Assembly: GCA_030220185.1 (NCBI GenBank)
Contig: JASPKZ010004199.1
Location: 2,252,001 to 2,316,000, forward strand
Origin: Diploptera punctata
Taxonomy: Eukaryota; Arthropoda; Insecta; Blattodea; Blaberidae
DNA length: 64,000 nucleotides
Direction of reading: 5' to 3'
The position numbers and the translations under genes were made by a program. How positions within the stretch are numbered: the first letter of the stretch is position 1; every line of letters starts with the position of its first letter. The notes below the pieces were generated by a model, which was not told the DNA's origin, did no database searches, and saw only the letters and a list, made by a program, of their open reading frames with translations. This document shows positions 57,250-64,000 of the stretch, one piece after another.

Positions 57250-57700
57250 AAGTTGAGCAACCAGACCTACAAGATACATAACTTTTATACTGCCGCGCGC
57301 GCTACAGGGAGTCGTTCTCACCTTGTTTTCTTGTAATAAACATGACAGATGTCCATGTAAAATTTTCACAATAACTTTATTTGATTCACATAAACCTCTA
57401 GTGACACTTTACATTCAACTTGCTGCAATAACTAATCTTGCTTTACGGTTTATTTGCCGCATAATTATATCCAATAGTTTCACTTGCCACACTTTCTTCT
57501 GATAACAGTTCACTGTATCGCTGTGACAAAACAAGACTCACTCCCGATCCTGGAAAAAGTATATATAAGCCGGGGATAGAAATTTCTGGGATTCTAATCG
57601 AGACCTTTCTAGTATAGAAGCTTCGGTAGTCGAAGTCTCTGTACAGGAGGGGTAGATCCGTACAGAACTTTCCGGAATGGAAGGCTAGACACACAACAAA
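57250..57700 (-). promoter_or_regulatory. Heat-shock-like promoter and leader
   Basis: On the minus strand: a perfect three-unit heat-shock element GAA-ct-TTC-cg-GAA (57665-57677 as read on plus), further GAA-nn-TTC pairs at 57617-57624 and 57579-57586, and a TATA box (cttatatatac) near 57560-57569. A long leader follows with AATAAAG (about 57375-57381) and a splice-donor-like aag|gtgaga near 57330. It could be the first exon of an Hsp-like gene whose body is absent, or an LTR with heat-shock control. No LTR partner is seen. Confidence 0.4.
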
Positions 57701-57859
57701 ATTTTTGCGCGAGTCGTCAACTTGCGATGTTTCCATCCATAAACAATGTGAGACTCCTACCCCCGGCTGTCGCCCGCGCAATTCAAGCGCTAATATATAA
57801 TGCGTCGTGGTATTATAATAATACTATTATATCGAGAGAATTGCCTCAATTGTAAATTG

Positions 57860-57999
57860 TATTTGGAAACACCGAATTCGTACCCCGGTGCTGACTAGCA
57901 TGACTGAGTTTTTCTCCTGGTTTTTCTCAGTCGTCAAAACAAATTCTGACTTAGTATTCCATTACCATGACCCATTTCATTTTATTCACCATTCTATAG
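57860..57999 (+). mobile_element. SINE-like fragment
   Basis: cgaattcgtaccccggtg followed by a ctgagtttttctcctggttt body. Its end carries cattctatag, the TSD of the next SINE-C. Confidence 0.35.
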
Positions 58000-58318
58000 T
58001 ATACATAAATATATGGTGCAACAGGCCAAGAAAGCCTACCAGCCGGCTGCTGGGCTCACATCTACATGTCTTAATCATAGAGGTAGACGATCATACTGCC
58101 AGTATAAGGTGACATACGGTCAGCATATGGGGTCCCCAGCCGTTATAGCTGGTTTTCTCAACCTGGAGCCGCTACTTATCAACTTATCATAGCTACCCAA
58201 ATGTCTCACGATTCTGGGTGGGCACGGTCCCATAGTGGCCGGTATTCCGTGAGAAAATGTCTTCCCCTTAGCTCTGCACCAAGGCATCTTGCCTTAACCA
58301 CTCGAATATGGCGTGGGA
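58000..58318 (-). mobile_element. SINE-C copy, full length, 10-bp TSD
   Basis: TSD cattctatag at 57990-57999 and 58319-58328. On minus it begins gtcccacgccatattcgagt and ends near gccagtataag and ttggcctgttgc-type sequence. Confidence 0.85.
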
Positions 58319-58328
58319 CATTCTATAG

Positions 58329-58563
58329 CCTCATTAAATAATTTTTCTCGTTTTTTTATATCTTGTACATATTATATTTAATTCGTTAAATCTAGAGTAA
58401 ATTAAAATACATTATAAATAACAACTGTATTGTATATATATAAGACATGTATTCGTTTATGGTTATTGTAATTTAGATCTAAGACTATTTATTGTATTTT
58501 TTAAAACCTGGTTGTGTGGTAGACAAGGCCTTAAGGCCTTAACTCTGCCAGATAAAATAAAGC

Positions 58564-58640
<77 letters not shown>

Positions 58641-58650
58641 TATTATTATT
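58329..58650 (+). mobile_element. LINE-J 3' UTR with (ATT)n tail
   Basis: tatatcttgtacatattata, ggccttaactctgccagata and aaataaag lead into an 85-bp ATT run; homologous to 95-430 in opposite orientation. Confidence 0.65.
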
Positions 58651-58654
58651 AAAA

Positions 58655-59620
58655 AATATTAGCGTACCCGGCAGACGTTGTCCTGCCCGAACGTTCAATT
58701 CTCATGTCATGGGCGGACGATAAAAATATGTTACCTTTTTACCATAAAATTCAGCAATTAGGACATAATAAGTTATTATTAAATAAGTTCGCAAGAAAAC
58801 CTGTTACAGCCTTCTGTTGTGGCTCAAGAAGTGTTAATGATGACGTCACACAGTCATAAACATTAGAATTGTACCCTCCTTTGCAGATAAGTTAAGAACC
58901 GTCATATAACAATTATATTTGAGTGAAAAAAAAAAATAAATTGGTGAGAGTGAGTCAATTTTTTTTTTTTGCTAGATTTCATTTCTGACCCACTGTGCAC
59001 CGGTCCCATACTGGCCGACATTCCATGAGAAAAATGTCTTCCCCCGTAGAGACTCGAACCAGCGTAGTTCTGCACCAAGACTTCTTGCCTTGACCACTCG
59101 GCTACGGCGCGAGACTCTTGGTACTTGGTATCAATGAAAGACAAAAATGGTTATTGTGAGTTATCCGTAAGAGATAAGGGACTATTGGCATCAATGAAAG
59201 ACAAAAAATGGTTTTTGTGAGTTATCCGTAAGAGATAAACATATGATGTCGCGGACTTTTTTGTAGAGCCTTTTGAGATATTCAATTCTGTGTACATTAA
59301 TTTTGTGTATTTCTTATGGTTTAAGCAGCGTAAGCCATTGTTTAGGCAGCGTAAGCAATTTAAGCGTCCAAAGAGCTACTTTTTTCACGTTTTCCACTAC
59401 AAAGGGCGATTTTTAAGGGTGTAGGAGTTGAGTATCACAACTCTCTTATAGCCTATGTTCATCCCGGGAATCTCCTGAACATTTTGCAAAAAACCCCATC
59501 ACAATCTTATCAACAGTATGGCCGCGCATAAAGTACGACCAAACAAATATACAAACAAACATTAATTTTTATGTCTAAGATAAATAAAAATACGCGATAT
59601 GACCCTATAGGCTATGTTAA
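58655..59620 (-). repeat. Family E copy with nested SINE-C fragment
   Basis: It begins tagcgtacccggcagacgtt. A SINE-C 5' piece is nested at 58985-59115. The family core ttctgtgtacattaattttg lies at 59285-59304. A 58-bp tandem duplication (caatgaaagacaaaaa) is at 59127-59240. Confidence 0.55.
58985..59115 (-). mobile_element. SINE-C 5' fragment
   Basis: ggtcccatactggccgacat, gagactcgaaccagcg and ccactcggctacggcgcgag: head and first body segment only. Confidence 0.75.
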
Positions 59621-60252
59621 AGAATCTATAAATATATTACATGAACAAATACATTATTATTTATCAAAAAACTACATAGGATGTTCGCAGTTACTAGATC
59701 CCTTTGTTTTGTTTGAATTAAATCTAATATAAAATCCCTTGTTCTGACACTTGGAGACAAGACTGGAAAACGGAGGCGGACTTAACTCCACTTTATAGAA
59801 GAGTAAATAGAATACCCCACGCCATTACATTAATCCCCAGATGTTACTGTGACGCGAGTATTGTCATAAAATTCCTGATTTACGTTTCTACACTGATACA
59901 AATACGCACTAAAGAATGAAACAGCCACTTTCTAAATAACTGCACACCACGGCATCTTCAAAAACAAAATAAGTTTATCTTTTTAAACTGCAATTTGCAT
60001 CAGACATTTTGAAGATGCGCTACGCAGCTGCTTGTGATTGTTGTAATTTATTGAAATATTTTGTTGTTGGAAGTGCATAAATCTCTGGTGACTCAGAAAA
60101 ATAGCGAAGGAAATGGAATCCGTGGCAAGTAATGCGGTTTGGGAGTTAGGGTGCCACCTACCACTTCCTGCATCAATATGTTTCTCAAACGTGAGGTCTA
60201 CATTCAATTCTGGCCACTGCAATTTCATTCTTTCCTATCCATATAATACAAA

Positions 60253-60257
<5 letters not shown>
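59621..60257. other. Unassigned; anonymous minus frame
   Basis: An 81-codon frame at 60228-59983 (MKLQWPELNVDLTFEKHIDA) resembles nothing I know. Confidence 0.25.
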
Positions 60258-60289
<32 letters not shown>

Positions 60290-60297
60290 GAAAATAT
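60258..60297. repeat. (AAT)n microsatellite
   Basis: It abuts the 5' end of LINE-A copy 15. Confidence 0.9.
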
Positions 60298-60763
60298 ATA
60301 AAACTATTATTCTACCAGTTATATTATATGGGTGCGAAACATGGAATCTTACTTTAAGGGAGGAAAGGAGATTACGAGTATTTGAGAATACAGTTCTTAG
60401 GAAAATTTTTGGACCAAAGAGAGATGAACAGACAGGTGAATGGATAAAACTACTTAACAGTGAACTACATGGTATTTATAGGAAGCCAGATATAATGAGA
60501 ACAGTTAAGTCTCGTAGACTGCGATGGGCAGGTCATGTGGCACGAATGTGGAATGAAAGACGTGCATGAAAGCTTATGGGAAAACTAGAAGGAAAACGCC
60601 CAGTTGATAGACCAAGAATGAGGTGGGAGAATAACATTAACTATGATTTGAGGGAAGTAGACTATACAGGGGTTGATTGGAGACATTAGCTCAGGATAAA
60701 GATGTATGGAGAGCTTATGTCCGCGCGGCCATGAACCTACGGGTTCGATAGTGTCAGTGAGTT

Positions 60764-60767
<4 letters not shown>
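60298..60767 (+). mobile_element. LINE-A copy 15
   Basis: It begins in the KTIILPVILYGCETW segment. It continues ERRLRVFENTVLRKIFGPKR, KSRRLRWAGHVAR and RPRMRWENNINYDLREVDYT, with indels near 60570 and 60680. The 3' end is complete (agtgagttagtta). Confidence 0.8.
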
Positions 60768-60802
<35 letters not shown>

Positions 60803-60895
60803 TAATAACAATAATAATAAGAAAAACAACAATAATAATGACGATAATAATATTAATAATAATAACGATAATAATAACAATAATAAAAACAAAAA
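60768..60895. repeat. Interrupted (AAT)n tail
   Basis: AAT with AAC/ACG interruptions directly after the LINE-A 3' end. Confidence 0.9.
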
Positions 60896-60959
60896 CAACA
60901 GTAACATAAAATAATTTACTGTATATTTTGTATTATTTAATTTATAAAACTATAACTAA

Positions 60960-61195
60960 ACTCAGGCAAATGTAGAAGGCCTTATAACAATGAAGTATGT
61001 CATCTTTATAGAAAATTAGATACAATAAAAAGTTAAGTTACGTAGACTGCGATAGACGGGACATGTGTCACGAATGGGGAATGAAAGAAGGGCATAGAAG
61101 CTTCTTGTAGGAAAACCAGAGGGAAAGCGCCCCGTAGGTAAGCCAATAATGAGATGGGAGAATAATTTAAGAGAGGTAAATCATGGCAAATTATA
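60960..61195 (+). mobile_element. LINE-A copy 16 fragment
   Basis: gtagactgcgatagacggga and ccgtaggtaagccaataatg, truncated at a SINE-B fragment. Confidence 0.7.
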
Positions 61196-61400
61196 CCTAT
61201 AAGACAAATGCCAGGAAGCTTAGGGCCCACTGGTCCCCGAAAATCATTCGGCCATCATCATCATCCTTTATCATTATCACCATCCTTCACCGGTGTGGAA
61301 AGCAACAGGAAGCTACCACACCTATAATTCCCTAGTAAAGCTGCAAAGCGTAGCATGAAAATGCTATGATTGCAGTGAAAAACCTGCCTACTATGGATGG
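61196..61400 (+). mobile_element. SINE-B 3' fragment
   Basis: ataagacaaatgccaggaag through actatggatggat; the head is missing and the cgggcaga segment is lost. Confidence 0.75.
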
Positions 61401-61612
61401 ATATAGGGAATGCATGGAAGCTTCTTGTAGGAAAACCAGTGGGAACACGCCCAGTTGGTAGGCCAAGAATGAGGTGGGAGAATAATATTAACCAGAATTT
61501 GAGGGAGATATTATATAGTGGATAATAGGTACCGTAACCATTAGCTCAGGATAGGGATGTATGGAGAGCTTTTCGGCCATGAATCTGCGGGTTCGATAGA
61601 GCCAGGAGAGAT
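61401..61612 (+). mobile_element. LINE-A copy 17 fragment
   Basis: gcatggaagcttcttgtagg to ggttcgatagagccag. It repeats part of the region already present in copy 16, so these are two separate fragments and not one split copy. Confidence 0.7.
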
Positions 61613-61935
61613 GCGAGAGGCCTAGAAGGCCCTTGGCCTATCACCCGGTTCTTGGAATCACATCCACATATGTTAATAATTACGATCAAGCAACCAGTGT
61701 AAGGATGACATGTGGCCACCTTTCAGATCTCTCAGCCGTTATAGCTGATATTCTTAACCGGGAGCCTTAACTTATTTTAATTACCCTTACTTTGACGGTG
61801 CTGGGTGTGCAATGGTCCCATTAGTGGCCTAAATGCCATGAGAAAATTACTTCCCGCATGAGGATTCGAACCATCGCAAGTCTCGTAGCTCTGCAGCAAG
61901 TCATGATGCCTAAAATTAGTTCGGATACAACGCGG
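61613..61935 (-). mobile_element. SINE-C copy, full length, decayed
   Basis: It runs from gaggcctagaaggcccttgg to gttcggatacaacgcgggac. Confidence 0.75.
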
Positions 61936-62157
61936 GACATAATTTAATTTATACATTATAATGATTAATATGCATTTATTATAATTTTCTTCATGCCATT
62001 TAAGACGAGAAGACCGTCGCTGTCCCGAACCTGATGAAATGTTTTGCATTATTATTACAATCTAAAAGCATTAAAGATAGATTTAACCCAGATAAAAAAT
62101 GTGACACAAAGATACTCGATAAGATAATCTGGGCTTGGTTCGGAATCAGCCTACGTG

Positions 62158-62226
62158 CTTCAGTAGCTCAGTAGTATAGTGCAACTCAGTAAAAATGAAG
62201 TCTGTGGCTCAAACCCCGGCTGAGGT
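62158..62226 (+). ncRNA. tRNA-like relic
   Basis: A box tagctcagtagt and B box ggctcaaacccc; similar in start to the element at 51666. Not a plausible functional tRNA. Confidence 0.4.
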
Positions 62227-62599
62227 TTATATTTCTTTCTCTGGCTATGTTTAATCTCTACACATAACAGTCACGTTATTTGATAAATCACGTGATCACA
62301 AGCAGCAGGAGATGTCATTACTCATCACCGAGCGCTGATAACTGTTATTGAATAGTTAGACTACCCGCAGCACATATACGTCATTTATACAATTTATTGC
62401 AACTTCCTGCGTGCAAGTTCCTGACCGGTCTCTGTTCCATTTTGAACAGCCAGACAATAATAATGTCAATGTAAAAAATGTCAAATATCCTTCCGAAGTT
62501 TTTAAACATAGCAGCAAAATATATATATATAAAGCTAATATCCTGCGTGTGCAGCTATGCCTAAATAAAAACAAAAATAATTATAAATTTATATCCTAA

Positions 62600-63180
62600 T
62601 TATTTTAGATACCCCGTGCTGATTACATTGAGCAACAAAAAAGAAACTTTTTTTTTGTCTCAGAAAGAAAAATATGTGATTTGTTAGTATTTTTTCTCCT
62701 GAATTCAAATATGATATCGGTTTTACTCCATCATTCAAGGTTTCCGAGAGACAGACATTTATAATTTCCAACGCTTTAATATTTTCCACATTCGTAACTA
62801 CACAATATTCGAACATTCGGACTCACCTAGAAAGTAAGATATGCCGATTTTGTGCTATATTTCACCTGTGGAGCATCCCTCTTGATGGTCCAACAATAAT
62901 CGGCCAGCATATTACGATTCTATTTGAATTGATATCTCTTTTCCATAACTGAAATCTCCTGGTGAAAGTGTTCCCCGTGCTCATCGCTCACTGCGCCAAG
63001 ATTTCCCGGGAAGAAATCTAGGTTTATTAAAAAATAGTTATTTAAAATCCATTAATTGAAATTGAAATAAAAAAACTGTGGGTTATGGAGAAATTCCGAA
63101 TACATATTTGAAAACACGATAAAAAACTGCATTAAGTACAACTATTGGTATTCATGAAACAAAAATCATGTTGACCAGTG
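62600..63180 (-). mobile_element. Family K coding remnant, copy 2
   Basis: The minus-strand translation contains LGAVSDEHGEHFHQEISVME, a stop, NMLADYCWTIKRDAPQVKYS and, in a second frame, MFEYCVVTNVENIKALEIIN. It is closely similar in opposite orientation to 14040-14525, where the DEHGE part is missing. Confidence 0.6.
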
Positions 63181-63194
63181 TTATCTAGAATTGC

Positions 63195-63545
63195 CTGGGA
63201 ATCTACTTATCCCGATCTTTTTCGCATCAATGGCCTGAAAGTAAAAAAAAAGGTTGTTGTGGGTTATCCGTAAAAAAATAGAAATACTGTCGCGGATTTT
63301 TTTTTAATATTCAATTCTGTGTACATTAATTTTGGATATTTGTTATGGTTTAGGTATCGTAAAGCGTCCAAAAAGCTATCTTTTTAGTGCATCGATTCCC
63401 CACTTTTTTAGCATCAGCTCTATAGTACGTAATATGTTATATATGTTAAGTGTCAGAGATAAATTCTCTAAATTAAATTACGGTAAAAAAAACCCATTCA
63501 AATCGGTCAAGTAGTTTTTGAGTCCATAAAGAACAAACAACAAAC
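63195..63545 (-). repeat. Family E copy, interrupted by palindrome
   Basis: ttctgtgtacattaattttg, gcgtccaaaaagct and aaatcggtcaagtagttttt are shared with 30105-30825 in reverse. It continues beyond 63953 after the palindromic insertion. Confidence 0.6.
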
Positions 63546-63642
63546 AGACTCAAATAATAGTTGAATGCAGGCTTTCACGGCCGGTAATCATAATGTTGAG
63601 TGATTCCGGGTTATGTGGCCGTGGTCCATAGTTGGTGTTGAT

Positions 63643-63685
63643 ACCAGACGTTTCGCCCTCAACTGCGGAGGGCATCTTCAGTGGC
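63643..63685 (-). ncRNA. Hammerhead-like motif (class 2), left arm
   Basis: Mirror image of the motif at 63847-63889, with identical core. Confidence 0.6.
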
Positions 63686-63846
63686 GAGTGCTTCTAGGCG
63701 TCTTTCCTGGTCGGAAGATCTACTTAGAGTGAGCGCTGTGGACGTTGTGGACGTTGTATTAGTGGTGGGTGGATACAACGTCCACAACGTCCACAGCGCT
63801 CACTCTAAGTAGATCTTCCGACCAGGAAAGACGCCTAGAAGCACTC

Positions 63847-63889
63847 GCCACTGAAGATGCCCTCCGCAGTTGAGGGCGAAACGTCTGGT
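63847..63889 (+). ncRNA. Hammerhead-like motif (class 2), right arm
   Basis: Stem I GCCA (63847-63850) with TGGT (63886-63889); core CTGAAGA (63851-63857); stem II gccctc/gagggc; GAAA; palindromic ACGT stem III; predicted cleavage after GTC at C85 (63885). One unpaired T between core and stem II. The four-base self-complementary stem III would favour a dimeric ribozyme. Confidence 0.65.
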
Positions 63890-64000
63890 ATCAACACCAA
63901 CTATGGACCACGGCCACATAACCCGGAATCACTCAACATTAGACTCAAATAATTTTCATATAGATCTTATAAAGATGCTCTAGTCGATCGTGGATTTGTA

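Larger units (their letters stand above)
63559..63940. mobile_element. Palindromic hammerhead element (class 2) with 13-bp TSD
   Basis: TSD agactcaaataat at 63546-63558 and 63941-63953, exact. The arms 63591-63759 and 63773-63941 are perfect complements (169 bp) around a 13-nt loop. A one-sided extension occupies 63559-63590. It is inserted in family E and has no ORF. The perfection of both arms implies recent formation or gene conversion. Confidence 0.85.

Noticed and set aside
57443..57781. 112-codon minus frame as a protein gene
   Set aside because: It overlaps the heat-shock-like elements and TATA box and has no recognisable domain; more likely regulatory DNA.
57250..57830. A confirmed solo LTR
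   Set aside because: A TATA box and poly(A) signal are present, but I could not identify TG..CA ends, a TSD or a second copy.
60960..61612. One LINE-A copy split by SINE-B
   Set aside because: The pieces on the two sides cover the same part of the family (both contain the RPRMRW region), so they are separate insertions or a duplication.

Overview
The window looks like repeat-dense, AT-rich nuclear DNA from an insect with a large genome. A cockroach-like polyneopteran is my guess, based on the LINE and SINE types; no intact host gene is available to settle it. I found no complete, undamaged protein-coding gene, no rRNA and no convincing functional tRNA gene. Almost every recognisable stretch is transposable-element debris, in layers that can be ordered by nesting.

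LINEs: (1) one long but 5'-truncated element on the minus strand (1766-4961, 'LINE-X') with a 16-bp target-site duplication (TSD). It carries endonuclease and reverse transcriptase (RT) domains broken by frameshifts. (2) 'LINE-A', about 17 fragments spread over the whole window, all sharing one 3' end and the C-terminal GRPR-M/R-RWE region. The longest copies are at 6229-7322, 20440-21495 and 49430-50325. (3) 'LINE-C', with RT-bearing copies at 11514-12265, 17155-18495 and 33985-35330. (4) 'LINE-B' and 'LINE-F' C-terminal remnants, and a 'LINE-J' 3' UTR present twice in opposite orientation (95-430 and 58329-58650).

SINEs: three tRNA-derived families recur. SINE-A is at 455, 10265, 18500, 27127 and 28110. 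SINE-B is about 328 bp with about 12 copies. SINE-C is about 320 bp with about 8 copies. Several copies have clear TSDs. Other tRNA-like heads occur at 38590, 41552, 51666 and 62158.

DNA transposons: a Tc1/mariner-like remnant (8688-9414); an element with long terminal inverted repeats, TIRs (39684-40466); an element with GGGCCCATCCCAAC ends and a decayed transposase-like protein that splits a SINE-C (45052-46498); a MITE splitting a LINE-A (36430-37044); a TIR element splitting a tandem array (22845-23428); and a five-copy unclassified family D whose end forms a long hairpin.

The most interesting system is a scattered family of fold-back elements whose core matches a type-I hammerhead ribozyme: CUGANGA, stem II, GAAA, a palindromic stem III, an NUH cleavage site and a complementary stem I. 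About ten motifs fall in three sequence classes. Three of the elements share one architecture: TSD, a 32-45 nt one-sided extension, then a long palindrome. The palindrome arms are perfect at 63591-63941 (169 bp) and 33387-33680 (112 bp). This resembles inverted terminal repeats of Penelope-like retroelements, but no Penelope RT or GIY-YIG reading frame is present, so they would be non-autonomous or solo copies. A separate oddity is a minus-strand promoter-like block at 57250-57830 with a perfect three-unit heat-shock element, a TATA box, a poly(A) signal and a splice-donor-like site.

Microsatellites ((ATT)n, (TA)n, (CA)n, (TC)n) are abundant and often abut LINE or SINE ends.
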